Assembly: GCF_938010525.1 (NCBI RefSeq)
Contig: NZ_CALLVK010000004.1
Coordinates: 41,482-105,481 of the forward strand
Direction of reading: 5' to 3'
Length of the DNA: 64,000 bases
Origin: Abiotrophia sp938010525
GTDB taxonomy: Bacteria > Bacillota > Bacilli > Lactobacillales > Aerococcaceae
This document shows, piece by piece, positions 51,587 to 60,376 of the stretch. The translations under genes were made by a program, and so were the position numbers. How positions within the stretch are numbered: the stretch's first letter is position 1; each line of letters begins with the position of its first letter. Under the pieces are notes generated by a model. The model was not told where the DNA came from and did no database searches. It saw only the letters and a list, made by a program, of their open reading frames with translations.

Positions 51587-52609
51587 ATGGCTTTATTCGG
51601 CAAGCAACGCTTAGGGATTGATCTAGGGACCGATAATACCATCATTTACATTGAGAATAAGGGCATTGCGTTAAGAGAACCTTCTATTATCGCAATCAAT
51701 TCAGAAACCAAAGAAGTCGTGGCTTATGGCAAGGAGGCAGCGGCTTTAGTTGGGCGTACGTCCGACAAATATGAAACCATTCATCCCATCCAAGATGGGG
51801 TCATCGCAGATTTTTCCTTGACCAAGCAACTCTTGGCTTTCTTCATCAAGAAGGCCCTCCACCGCAGTTTGTCTAAGCCTGAGGTGGTTATCTCAGTCCC
51901 AAGCAATATTTCCAAGGTTGAGCGTCGTGCCGTTGTGGATGCCCTCAAGGACCTAGGAATTGGCCGGGCTATGATTATTGATGAATCTTTCTCGGCAGCC
52001 GTAGGGGCTAATTTGCCGATTTATGAGCCACGTGGCCATCTCCTAGTCGATATTGGCGCGGGGACTACTAATATTGCCCTAATTTCCTATGGTGAAGTAG
52101 TCAAATCCTTGACCTCGCGGGCAGCAGGTAATGCTATGAACCAAGCCATTAAGGAATTAGTGCGAACCCATTACCACTTGGTGATTGGGGACCAGGCAGC
52201 GGAAGACTTGAAGCTGTCCATTGGTAATGCCGCTTATGCAGATTATGACAAAGAAGATACCCTGGTCGTCAAAGGCCGTAATTCGGGCACTGGTCTGCCT
52301 GACAGCAAGGAAGTCACAGCAGCCGTTGTGGCCCAAGGCCTAGACGAAGTCATTCGCCAAATTGCGATCGGCATCCGCCAGGTCTTAGAAGTGACGCCGC
52401 CTGAATTGGCTGCGGACATTAGCGAGAATGGCATTGTCTTAACCGGGGGCGCAGCCCTCTTGAAACGCCTGCCTGAACGCTTGCATGATAGCGTGGGCGT
52501 ACCCGTTCATTTGAGTCAGCAGCCTATTGATGCCGTGGCGATTGGGGCTGGCAAGATGCTTAAGACTATGACTGACCAAGCCAAAGAAAAAGAGCGGAAT
52601 GCGCGTTAG
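51587..52609 (+). CDS. mreB: Rod-shape actin homologue MreB
   Basis: 340 residues from ATG 51587, with GAAGGAGG 8 bases upstream. Actin-fold phosphate loops GIDLGTDNTIIY and DIGAGTTNIAL, adenosine motif LTGGAALLKRLPE. Filament that guides lateral wall synthesis. Two TATAAT boxes (51542-51547, 51558-51563) lie in front. First of mreBCD. Confidence 0.95.
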   Translation: MALFGKQRLGIDLGTDNTIIYIENKGIALREPSIIAINSETKEVVAYGKEAAALVGRTSDKYETIHPIQDGVIADFSLTKQLLAFFIKKALHRSLSKPEVVISVPSNISKVERRAVVDALKDLGIGRAMIIDESFSAAVGANLPIYEPRGHLLVDIGAGTTNIALISYGEVVKSLTSRAAGNAMNQAIKELVRTHYHLVIGDQAAEDLKLSIGNAAYADYDKEDTLVVKGRNSGTGLPDSKEVTAAVVAQGLDEVIRQIAIGIRQVLEVTPPELAADISENGIVLTGGAALLKRLPERLHDSVGVPVHLSQQPIDAVAIGAGKMLKTMTDQAKEKERNAR

Positions 52610-52631
52610 GCAGAAAAGGAGATATACTTGA

Positions 52632-53468
52632 ATGTTAAATAATAAGAAATTAATCTGGATACTCCTGTCTGCCATCGCAGTAGTATCCGTGGTCGCCTAC
52701 ACCATGATTAATGGGGCCAACAATGCGGTGACCAGTGCCATTAATGATGCGACCGCCTGGGGTGGCCGTCTCTTTTCTGAGCCGGTCTCCATGGTCGTGC
52801 GCTTCGTGGATTCAGTCGACAACTTGATTAACACCCATGAAGAAAACCAACACTTAAAAGAAAAAATCGATAAGATTTACGAACTCCAAGTGCGGGTAGC
52901 CGATTTAGAGGCTGAAAACGGCAAGATGAAGCAAGAACTTAACTTGACCGAGTCCCTGTCCGAATATACCACTGTTCATGCGACCGTTATTGCCCGGAAT
53001 CCCGATCAATGGATGGAGAGTCTGGTGATTAACGTAGGGGCTAACGAGGGCATCCAGAAGAACATGTCGGTTATGTCTGGTAACGGCTTGATTGGCCGTA
53101 TTATCGAAGTTAACCCAACCAGTTCTAAGGTCCTACTCCTGTCCAATGAACAATCCAATGACGGTAAGGTAGCGGCTAGCATTCAGATTAAGTCTGGTTC
53201 AGCCAACGGCATTATCTCCGGCTATGACCGCAAAACTAAGGAATACTTGATGACGCAAGTTGACCCAACTGTTCAAGTGGCAGCCGGGGACTTGGTTCAG
53301 ACCTCTGGCTTAGGGGGCGTGACGCCATCTTCACTCTTAATCGGGGAAGTGACCGAAGCCAAGATGGATGACTATGGTCTCTTCCAAACGGTTCGGATTA
53401 AGCCAGCCGGTGAAATGACAGATATCCGCTTTGTGACGGTTATTAAGCGTCAGGGACGGAGTGAGTAA
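52632..53468 (+). CDS. mreC: Rod-shape protein MreC
   Basis: 278 residues: one N-terminal membrane helix (9-25), a coiled coil (about 70-105) and the double beta-barrel extracellular domain (NVGANEGIQKNMSVMSGNGLIGRI). AAAGGAGA precedes the ATG. Confidence 0.95.
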   Translation: MLNNKKLIWILLSAIAVVSVVAYTMINGANNAVTSAINDATAWGGRLFSEPVSMVVRFVDSVDNLINTHEENQHLKEKIDKIYELQVRVADLEAENGKMKQELNLTESLSEYTTVHATVIARNPDQWMESLVINVGANEGIQKNMSVMSGNGLIGRIIEVNPTSSKVLLLSNEQSNDGKVAASIQIKSGSANGIISGYDRKTKEYLMTQVDPTVQVAAGDLVQTSGLGGVTPSSLLIGEVTEAKMDDYGLFQTVRIKPAGEMTDIRFVTVIKRQGRSE

Positions 53469-53470
53469 GT

Positions 53471-54013
53471 ATGAAGGTTACTAGAGAACGCAAATTACGT
53501 TGGTTTATCCCGCTAGTCTTCTTCTTCTCCATTATCATCGATTCCGCCTTGCCAGCTATCTTCCCAGCTGAGTTTTTGGCTGATAGTCAGCGGATTGTCA
53601 GTCATCTTATGCTCTATTGGGTCATCACCTTTGCTTTCTATTTCCGTGAGCGTGAAGTCCTCCTCTATAGCCTCTTGTTTGGGGTGGTTGCAGATAGCTA
53701 TAACACGACGATTATTGGGGTTTTCGCCTTTGGCTATTGGTTCATCGCCTATTGTGTGACTCGAATTAAACGTTATCTGCCTAAGCGTGGGTTGGTGCAT
53801 TTTATGCTCTTTATCGTCTTAATCAGTCTCTTGGACTTTGCTATCTTTGTCTTCTATCGGGAGACAGGCTATACCCAGGTGACCTTGAGTCGCTTTATTA
53901 TGGAGAACTTGGTACCGACCTTGATTTTCAATACGGTCCTATCCTTTGTCCTCTATTTCCCAACCCGGTCTATTCTGACCTGGTTAGGTTACGAGAATTA
54001 CTATATCGTTTAA
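53471..54013 (+). CDS. mreD: Rod-shape protein MreD
   Basis: 180 residues with about five membrane helices; starts 3 bases after mreC stop. Partner of MreC and the elongation synthases. Confidence 0.92.
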   Translation: MKVTRERKLRWFIPLVFFFSIIIDSALPAIFPAEFLADSQRIVSHLMLYWVITFAFYFREREVLLYSLLFGVVADSYNTTIIGVFAFGYWFIAYCVTRIKRYLPKRGLVHFMLFIVLISLLDFAIFVFYRETGYTQVTLSRFIMENLVPTLIFNTVLSFVLYFPTRSILTWLGYENYYIV

Positions 54014-54018
54014 AACTG

Positions 54019-54045
54019 ACTCCGTGCTTAGCGCGGAGTTTTTTG
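54019..54045 (+). terminator. mreBCD terminator
   Basis: ACTCCGTGC-TTA-GCGCGGAGT (one wobble) with T run. Confidence 0.88.
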
Positions 54046-54056
54046 ATGGGTGGATA

Positions 54057-54075
54057 TAGTCAAATGTTTTGACTA
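54057..54075 (+). promoter_or_regulatory. Palindromic operator, probably for the MarR regulator
   Basis: TAGTCAAA-TGT-TTTGACTA is a perfect 8-bp inverted repeat with a TTGACT inside that could be a -35 box, 57 bp upstream of the regulator start. Likely site of autoregulation. Confidence 0.6.
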
Positions 54076-54131
54076 ACTTTGAAATTATATGCTAAGCTAG
54101 TCATAAGGTAAATTGAAGGAGGAGGGTGACC

Positions 54132-54575
54132 ATGACAAAATCACCAATTGATCGCCGCTATATACGGCTCTGGGACCAACAAGTGTGTCTCTTTGAATGC
54201 TATGCCCGCCGGGTGGGCCTCCAAGGTAAGAGTCTGGTCATCTTGCTCTGGCTCTATCACTCGCCAAATGGCTGCTCACAAGGTTATCTGGCCGAGAAGA
54301 CCCAGTCCACCAAACAGGTAGTCCACGCTACTATTAAGAGCTGGCTAGCCAAGGGCTATGTCAGCCTATGTTCAAACACGAAAGACAAGCGGCAGAAGAA
54401 GGTGTGCCTGATGCCAGAGGGTTTGGCCTTTGCTGAGCCTATTATCAGCCGCCTACATGCCATGGAGCAAGCGGCTATAGCTGATTTTTCGGAGCAAGAA
54501 TTGGACCAGCTGGTCGCCTTAAGCTCACGCTATGCAACCGCCTTAGAGGCTCAAATGAAGGAGATGACCTTATGA
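54132..54575 (+). CDS. MarR-family transcriptional regulator
   Basis: 147 residues from ATG 54132 (AAGGAGGAGGG upstream). Winged helix-turn-helix core (SQGYLAEKTQSTKQVVHATIKSW, wing around SNTKDKRQKKVCLMPEG). Cysteines at several positions could allow redox sensing, but none is a proven motif. Its end overlaps the ABC ATPase start by 4 bases, so it very probably controls that transporter. Confidence 0.88.
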   Translation: MTKSPIDRRYIRLWDQQVCLFECYARRVGLQGKSLVILLWLYHSPNGCSQGYLAEKTQSTKQVVHATIKSWLAKGYVSLCSNTKDKRQKKVCLMPEGLAFAEPIISRLHAMEQAAIADFSEQELDQLVALSSRYATALEAQMKEMTL

Positions 54576-55303
54576 TAAGATTTGAAGCAGTAAGTAAAGA
54601 ATTTGACGGGGCACGAGCCCTAGATAATTTGACTTTTGAGATAAAAGCAGGGGGGTTTTTCATCTTAGTTGGTAAAAGTGGGAGCGGCAAGACCACTACG
54701 CTTAAGATGATTAACCGCCTGATTGAGCCGAGTCAGGGCAAAATCTATCGGAATAATCAAGCCATTAAAGACCTTGACCTTAGAAGCTTGCGCCTGGATA
54801 CGGGTTATGTCCTCCAGCAGGGGGCGCTCTTTCCAAATTTGACGGTGGAAGAGAATATCGAACTCATCCCTGAAATGAAAAAATGGCCCAAGGCCAAGCG
54901 TCAGCAAGCCGTCCAGGACTTAATGACTAAGGTAGGCTTGGCGCCAGACAAATATAAGGGCCGTTATCCAAGTCAACTGTCAGGTGGGGAACAGCAGCGG
55001 GTAGGGATCCTGCGAGCTATCATCTCTCAGCCTCAATTATTGTTAATGGATGAACCTTTTAGTGCCTTAGACCCCCTTTCTAAGACCCAGCTCCAGGATT
55101 TAATCAAGCAATTGCACCAAGAATTAGGCTTGACTATCGTTTTCGTCACCCATGATATGCAGGAAGCTCTTAAATTAGGGGACCGGATTTGCGTCATGCA
55201 CGAAGGGCAGATTCTGCAAATGGCGGATCCTGCCACTATCCTAGCAGAACCAGCTAATGAGACAGTCGCCCAATTCTTTAAGGGAGGTGAGCAGCATGCA
55301 TAA
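54572..55303 (+). CDS. ABC importer ATPase (OpuCA/EgtV-like, no CBS domains)
   Basis: 243 residues. Walker A GKSGSGKTT, signature LSGGEQQR, Walker B LLLMDEPFSALD, switch VTHD. It belongs to the quaternary-amine uptake group but stops before the tandem CBS domains that osmosensing OpuCA/ProV proteins carry, which argues against osmotic control. Overlaps both neighbours in the operon. Confidence 0.88.
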   Translation: MIRFEAVSKEFDGARALDNLTFEIKAGGFFILVGKSGSGKTTTLKMINRLIEPSQGKIYRNNQAIKDLDLRSLRLDTGYVLQQGALFPNLTVEENIELIPEMKKWPKAKRQQAVQDLMTKVGLAPDKYKGRYPSQLSGGEQQRVGILRAIISQPQLLLMDEPFSALDPLSKTQLQDLIKQLHQELGLTIVFVTHDMQEALKLGDRICVMHEGQILQMADPATILAEPANETVAQFFKGGEQHA

Positions 55304-56813
55304 CTTAGTAGAGGTCTTTATTAATCGTTTTGGTGATTGGCAGACGGCTATTTGGCAACATCTGCAAATATCCTTGGCGGCCCTCTTGCTAGCCATTTTG
55401 ATTGCTGTACCACTCTCCATTATTCTGGTTAACTATCGTCGTTTGGCGTCTTGGATGCTGCAGTTAACGGGGATTGTGCAGACAATTCCCTCACTGGCAA
55501 TCTTGGGCTTACTGATTCCCTTTATTGGGATTGGAACTCTGCCGGCCATTGTGACCCTAGTGGTCTACGGGCTCTTTCCAATTGTGCAAAATACCATCAC
55601 TGCCTTCTGGGAGTTAGACCCTCAACTGGAAGAAGCAGCGACAGCCTTTGGTATGACGCGTTGGGAAAAACTACGTAAGTATCAGCTTGCTCTGGCTATG
55701 CCGGTCATGATGTCTGGCATTCGGACGGCCGCCGTCATGATTATCGGGACTGCGACTTTGGCGGCCTTGATTGGGGCGGGAGGCTTGGGTAGCCTCATTC
55801 TCTTAGGGATTGACCGCAATGATTCTGCCTTAATCTTGATTGGGGCCATTAGCTCGGCATTCTTGGCAGTGGTCATTAGCTTAATTCTGGGAGGGCTGAC
55901 AAAGCGGCGTCCTAAGACCTTGCTTTTAAGCTTCTTAACAACAGCGATCTTAGTGGTGGCAAGCTTTGCCCAACCTTATTTCCTACCAATGGGTAACAAC
56001 AAGCTAATTATTGCAGGTAAATTAGGGGCAGAACCTGACATCTTGATTCATCTCTATAAGGAGTTAATTGAACAGGATAGCCACCTGCAAGTCGAAGTCA
56101 AGCCAAACTTTGGTAAGACCTCCTTCCTCTATGAAGCCCTTAAGGCCGGCAGTATCGATATCTATCCTGAATTCTCCGGGACCATTACAGCTTCGCTGCT
56201 AACCAATCCACCCCAGGTGACCAATGACCAGGAAGCCGTCTACGAGGCGGCGCGGGATGGCATTTACCAGCAGGATAAGTTAATTTATCTCAAGCCTATG
56301 GCCTACCAAAATACCTATGCTATCGCGGTCAAAGAAGCCTATGCCATGGAGCATGGCTTAGAGACCATATCGGACTTGAAGAAGGTAGAATCGACAGCTC
56401 GCACTGGTTTTTCCTTAGAGTTTAATGACCGTCCTGATGGTAAAAAAGGGCTAGAGTCCCTCTATGGTCTAAAACTTAACATTCAAACCATGGAACCGGC
56501 CTTACGTTATCAGGCGCTAGAACTGGATAAGCTGGATATCATCGAAGTGTATTCGACGGATAGTCAGATTATCAAGTATGGCCTCAAACTCCTACAAGAT
56601 GATAAACATCTCTTCCCACCATATCAGGGGGCACCACTCTTACGAGAGGAGACGCTTAAGCAGCATCCTGAGTTAGAGGGCATCCTCAACAAACTTCATA
56701 AGAAGATTACGGCGACCGAGATGGCTACCATGAACTATCAAGTTGACGTGGAAGGCAAATCAGCCAAGGAAGTGGCCCATGACTTCTTGTTACGCCAAGG
56801 TCTTCTTAAGTAG
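55296..56813 (+). CDS. ABC importer permease fused to its substrate-binding domain (OpuC/EgtU-like)
   Basis: 505 residues from ATG 55296 (AGGGAGGTGAG upstream), overlapping the ATPase end by 8 bases. Residues 1-215 are a permease with about six helices (EEAATAFGMTRWEKLRKYQLALAM is the ATPase-contact loop); residues about 235-505 are a periplasmic-type binding domain (IIAGKLGAEPDILIHLYKEL, DIYPEFSGTI). This fusion occurs in glycine betaine/choline/carnitine importers and in the ergothioneine importer EgtU of streptococci. The latter is attractive because CBS domains are absent, but substrate cannot be fixed by eye. Confidence 0.88.
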   Translation: MHNLVEVFINRFGDWQTAIWQHLQISLAALLLAILIAVPLSIILVNYRRLASWMLQLTGIVQTIPSLAILGLLIPFIGIGTLPAIVTLVVYGLFPIVQNTITAFWELDPQLEEAATAFGMTRWEKLRKYQLALAMPVMMSGIRTAAVMIIGTATLAALIGAGGLGSLILLGIDRNDSALILIGAISSAFLAVVISLILGGLTKRRPKTLLLSFLTTAILVVASFAQPYFLPMGNNKLIIAGKLGAEPDILIHLYKELIEQDSHLQVEVKPNFGKTSFLYEALKAGSIDIYPEFSGTITASLLTNPPQVTNDQEAVYEAARDGIYQQDKLIYLKPMAYQNTYAIAVKEAYAMEHGLETISDLKKVESTARTGFSLEFNDRPDGKKGLESLYGLKLNIQTMEPALRYQALELDKLDIIEVYSTDSQIIKYGLKLLQDDKHLFPPYQGAPLLREETLKQHPELEGILNKLHKKITATEMATMNYQVDVEGKSAKEVAHDFLLRQGLLK

Positions 56814-56869
56814 GGTAAAAAAACTAGGAAATTAGGACTTGAACTTTTCTAAGAAGTCACTACTAGCAG

Positions 56870-56898
56870 TTGACTTTGCTAGCGGGATGGTCTATAAT
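56870..56898 (+). promoter_or_regulatory. rplU promoter
   Basis: TTGACT (56870-56875), 17 bp, TATAAT (56893-56898). Confidence 0.88.
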
Positions 56899-56904
56899 AT
56901 GACT

Positions 56905-57025
56905 GTTGTTTATGTGTAGCACCACATCTGCAACCGCGCAAGTTGAGTCTAAGTGCCAGTTTTGGCCACTTAACATGGCGAGTCTAAGTGCAGGGGATCA
57001 ACCCCGAAAGAAAAATAAAGGAGGT
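56905..57025 (+). promoter_or_regulatory. L21 leader RNA
   Basis: A leader of about 125 nt before rplU with the stem TAAGTG/CACTTA, a GGGG-ATCAA-CCCC hairpin and GAGTCTAAGTGC repeated twice (at about 56946 and 56980). Position and form fit the ribosomal protein leader found before rplU in Firmicutes, thought to bind L21. Confidence 0.7.
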
Positions 57026-57031
57026 GCTTGA

Positions 57032-57340
57032 ATGTACGCAATTATCAAAACAGGCGGAAAGCAAGTAAAAGTAGAAGTAGGTCAAACAATCTTCGTTGAA
57101 AAACTCAACGCAGAAGCAGGCGAAACTGTTACCTTTGACCAAGTAGTCTTAGTAGGTGGCGAATCAACTAAAGTTGGGACTCCATTAGTAGAAGGCGCTT
57201 CTGTAGTGGCTAAAGTTGAAAAACAAGGCCGTGCTAAGAAAGTCGTAACGTTTAAATACAAACGTCGTAAAGACTCTCATCGCAAACAAGGTCACCGTCA
57301 ACCTTACACTAAATTAGTTGTTGAAGCGATCAACGCTTAA
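57032..57340 (+). CDS. rplU: 50S ribosomal protein L21
   Basis: 102 residues, complete; MYAIIKTGGKQVKVE start and KYKRRKDSHRKQGHRQPYTK end are typical. AAAGGAGGTG precedes the ATG. First gene of rplU-prp-rpmA. Confidence 0.98.
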   Translation: MYAIIKTGGKQVKVEVGQTIFVEKLNAEAGETVTFDQVVLVGGESTKVGTPLVEGASVVAKVEKQGRAKKVVTFKYKRRKDSHRKQGHRQPYTKLVVEAINA

Positions 57341-57345
57341 TTCTT

Positions 57346-57690
57346 ATGATTAAGATCAAAGGCCAAGTGGATACCAAAGGCGCTATCCGTCAACTGGAAC
57401 TGTCCGGTCATGCCGGTGCAGGGGAGTATGGCGAGGATATTGTCTGTGCGGCAGTATCAAGCCAGGTTATCTCAGTAGAGAATTCACTTGAACGATTAGT
57501 CGGGCTGCCCTACGATGTCCAAGTCGATGAGGTAGCAGGTGGCTACTTGAAGCTGACGGTTCCGGCTTGCTCTAATAAGCAACAGGAGCATGATGCGCAA
57601 GTCTTATTGCGTCATTTGGTGTATGCTTTGGAAGTCCTAGCTGACAATTATCCAGAGTTTATACACCTGAAGATTAACCAAGCAAAATAG
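57346..57690 (+). CDS. prp: Ribosomal-processing cysteine protease Prp
   Basis: 114 residues. Catalytic pair H22 (SGHAGAGEYGEDIVCAA) and C34. Trims the N-terminal extension of L27, whose gene follows. Starts 5 bases after the L21 stop. Confidence 0.95.
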   Translation: MIKIKGQVDTKGAIRQLELSGHAGAGEYGEDIVCAAVSSQVISVENSLERLVGLPYDVQVDEVAGGYLKLTVPACSNKQQEHDAQVLLRHLVYALEVLADNYPEFIHLKINQAK

Positions 57691-57703
57691 GAGGTGCTCG
57701 AGA

Positions 57704-57994
57704 ATGTTGAAATTAAACTTACAATTATTCGCCCACAAAAAAGGGGGGGGTTCGACTTCTAACGGTCGTGACTCTCGTGCAAAACGTTTAGGTGCTAAGG
57801 CAGCTGACGGCCAAACCATCACTGGTGGTTCTATCTTATACCGTCAACGCGGTACTAAAATCCACCCAGGGGTAAACGTTGGTAAAGGTGGCGACGACAC
57901 ATTGTTCGCATTAGTGGACGGCGTGGTACGTTTCGAACGTAAAGGTCGCGACAAGAAACAAGTTTCTGTCTACCCAGTAGCAGTTGAAGCTTAA
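57704..57994 (+). CDS. rpmA: 50S ribosomal protein L27 (with cleavable N-terminus)
   Basis: 96 residues. Begins MLKLNLQLFAHKKGGG: a nine-residue extension ending in the Prp motif (cut expected between F9 and A10) ahead of the conserved AHKKGGG that reaches the peptidyl-transferase centre. AGGAGGTG precedes the ATG. Confidence 0.98.
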   Translation: MLKLNLQLFAHKKGGGSTSNGRDSRAKRLGAKAADGQTITGGSILYRQRGTKIHPGVNVGKGGDDTLFALVDGVVRFERKGRDKKQVSVYPVAVEA

Positions 57995-58000
57995 TAATGA

Positions 58001-58033
58001 GAGAGGTTAGGACTTGGTCCTAGCCTCTTTTTT
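58001..58033 (+). terminator. rplU-rpmA operon terminator
   Basis: AGAGGTTAGGAC-TTG-GTCCTAGCCTCT (one wobble) with T run. Confidence 0.92.
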
Positions 58034-58116
58034 GCTTCTTATTGAGTGTAAAATCTGGATCTATGCCCATTTGCCGGGCTTTTGAGTAGCTATGGGTTTC
58101 TTCATGCTCAGTCCTA

Positions 58117-58125
58117 TGGTATAAT
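58117..58125 (+). promoter_or_regulatory. ftsW promoter (extended -10)
   Basis: TGGTATAAT, an extended -10; no good -35 is seen. Confidence 0.55.
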
Positions 58126-58156
58126 ATGTGTACTATGTAGGGAGGCCTATCACAGC

Positions 58157-59428
58157 ATGCAAAAAGCAAAGCATCCGAATCATGCCAAGCAGTCAGGACA
58201 GCACTTCTTGGCCCAGATTCGCTATAACTTCAGCCGTATGGATTGGTGGATACTCTTGATTGTCGGTCTATTGAGTGTCTATAGCCTGATTATGGTCTAT
58301 AGTTCAACACAATATTTATTGGAGAACGGGGCAACAGTTCCCATGCCGCTGCATTATCTTAGCCGCCAAATGTTTGGGATTGGCTTAGGGCTAGCGGTAT
58401 CGGCAGTGGCTATTTGCCTGCCTTATCGACTCTATATTGAGCCTTTCTGGCTCTTTATAGCCAATGGCCTGATTGCCTTCTTAATCTTACTGACGCGTTT
58501 TATCGGGGTATCCGGTGGTGGGGCCAAAAGTTGGCTCAGCTTTATGGGCTTGAACTTCCAACCAGGTGAGTTGGCTAAGATTGGTTTGATTCTCTTGATG
58601 GGCATTCTTTGTGTCAAGTCAAGACGTGAAGTGCTACTAACTAAAGAACGTTGGTTTGCCAATATGGACTATGAATCTGTCATTTCCATCGGTTTGATGC
58701 TTTTGGATTTAGTCCTCATTTTTTTCCAGCCTGATATGGGGATGTTTATGATTATTTCAGCCACTTTATTGTTGGTGGCCTTAGCCTTAGTCATGAATAG
58801 CAAAACCCAAAAAGGCGTCTTATTAGCACTTGCATTAGTAGGTGTCGGGCTTGTCACCTGGATTTATACCAATGCGGATAAACTGGCGACCAGTGACCAT
58901 TATCAATTACGGCGCTTTGGTTCCTTTGTTAACCCCTTTAAGTATGCCAAGGCAGCGGGTTACCAATTAGTCAACGCCTATATCGCCATAAGTCGTGGTG
59001 GACTCTTTGGCCGAGGGATAGGGCATTCCTTGACCAAACAAGAAGGCTTGCCAGCGGGTCATACGGACTATATTTTGGCGGTGATTGGGGAAGAGTCAGG
59101 CCTAGTGGGCTTAGTCGTGGTAGTCTTACTACTATCGGCCTTAATTTTCCTCTGCTTCCGTTGGGCCGCCAAGAGTCAAGATACCTTCCGACGCGCTGTC
59201 TTCACCGGGATTGGCTGTCTGCTCTTAGTTCAATCAAGCCTCAATATCGGCGGGGTATCCGGCTTGGTGCCTCTGACCGGGGTTACCTTACCCTTTGTCT
59301 CCTATGGGGGGACCAGTATGGTCTTGACTATGATGTTGGTCGGGGTCTTACAAGTCATGATTATTGAAGAAAAGCGGGTCTTAGAAGCGCAAGTCTCGCA
59401 AGTAAAGGAGGACTATCATGGAATTTAA
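58157..59428 (+). CDS. ftsW: SEDS-family glycosyltransferase FtsW
   Basis: 423 residues from ATG 58157; GGGAGG about 11 bases upstream. Polymerises lipid II at the septum. About ten helices; the family's PFVSYGGTSM and the loop LFGRGIGHSLTKQEGLPAGHTDYILAVIGEE (Asp/Glu essential) are present. RodA is the alternative name, but the order ftsW-ylbG-rsmD-coaD matches the FtsW locus of Firmicutes. Confidence 0.9.
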   Translation: MQKAKHPNHAKQSGQHFLAQIRYNFSRMDWWILLIVGLLSVYSLIMVYSSTQYLLENGATVPMPLHYLSRQMFGIGLGLAVSAVAICLPYRLYIEPFWLFIANGLIAFLILLTRFIGVSGGGAKSWLSFMGLNFQPGELAKIGLILLMGILCVKSRREVLLTKERWFANMDYESVISIGLMLLDLVLIFFQPDMGMFMIISATLLLVALALVMNSKTQKGVLLALALVGVGLVTWIYTNADKLATSDHYQLRRFGSFVNPFKYAKAAGYQLVNAYIAISRGGLFGRGIGHSLTKQEGLPAGHTDYILAVIGEESGLVGLVVVVLLLSALIFLCFRWAAKSQDTFRRAVFTGIGCLLLVQSSLNIGGVSGLVPLTGVTLPFVSYGGTSMVLTMMLVGVLQVMIIEEKRVLEAQVSQVKEDYHGI

Positions 59429-59801
59429 GATGGTCAAGCGTAAAGAGCTCATTGTCTGGCTCTATTCCTTGAAACAAGTCAAGAACATTCGAAAATACGG
59501 GCATGTTCACTATATTAGTGATCGTCTACGTTATGTGGTACTCTACGTTAATGCCAATCAAGTAGACCAAGTGACCCAACAACTCAATCGCCTACACTTC
59601 GTTCGTAAGGTGGAAGCTTCCATGCGCGATGACATTGATATGACCTTTAAAGATGCCATTCCTAACCGTAAGGATCCGGACCTCAAACCAGAGAGCGGGA
59701 AAGGCAACTTGGCCGGCCAACACAAGGATAATTTCTTATCTGATTTGGCCTCTTCACTAGATAAGAACGAGGCGGCCGCTGAGAGTGGGGCGCCAGCATG
59801 A
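59418..59801 (+). CDS. ylbG: YlbG-family protein (UPF0298)
   Basis: 127 residues; the conserved part is 1-90 (LIVWLYSLKQVKNIRKYGHVHYIS, RYVVLYVN), followed by a non-conserved polar tail longer than in Bacillus. Overlaps ftsW by 11 bases and rsmD by 4. Function unknown. Confidence 0.88.
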   Translation: MEFKMVKRKELIVWLYSLKQVKNIRKYGHVHYISDRLRYVVLYVNANQVDQVTQQLNRLHFVRKVEASMRDDIDMTFKDAIPNRKDPDLKPESGKGNLAGQHKDNFLSDLASSLDKNEAAAESGAPA

Positions 59802-60364
59802 GAGTAGTTGCAGGACGTTATGGCAGTCGTCCACTTAAGCCTGTTCCAGGTCTCAACACGCGGCCTACTACCGACAAAATTAAGGAAGCCATCTTCTCAT
59901 CTTTGGGTGGCTTTTTTGATGGCGGCCTCTGCCTGGATTTCTATGGGGGGAGTGGAGCTCTGGCTATTGAAGCGGTCTCCCGCGGTATGGACCGCGCGAT
60001 CATGACGGAAAAGTACCGTCCGGCCTTGCAGACCATTAAGCAAAATGTCGCCGTGACCAAGGAAGAAGACCGCTTCACGGTCTTAGCCGGAGACAATCGC
60101 AAGAGTCTTCAGAGCCTAAAAGTCTCAGAAGCAGACTTGGTTTTTGACCTAGTCTTATTGGATCCACCTTATGCCAAACAGAAACTGGTAGAGGATATGG
60201 AATGGCTACAAGCCCAAGGCTTAATCGACCCTGAAACGACCCTGGTCTGCGAGACCGATGATGTGACGGATTTGCCAGAGGTCATTGCAGGCTATCAACG
60301 CTATCAACACAAACGCTATGGCCAAACCCAGATTCATTTCTACGGGATGCCAGAAGCGGATTAA
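59798..60364 (+). CDS. rsmD: 16S rRNA (guanine966-N2)-methyltransferase
   Basis: 188 residues. SAM-binding LDFYGGSGALAIEAVSRG and catalytic LLDPPYAK. Modifies G966 of 16S rRNA. Confidence 0.95.
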   Translation: MRVVAGRYGSRPLKPVPGLNTRPTTDKIKEAIFSSLGGFFDGGLCLDFYGGSGALAIEAVSRGMDRAIMTEKYRPALQTIKQNVAVTKEEDRFTVLAGDNRKSLQSLKVSEADLVFDLVLLDPPYAKQKLVEDMEWLQAQGLIDPETTLVCETDDVTDLPEVIAGYQRYQHKRYGQTQIHFYGMPEAD

Positions 60365-60376
60365 GGAGGAAGGCTT

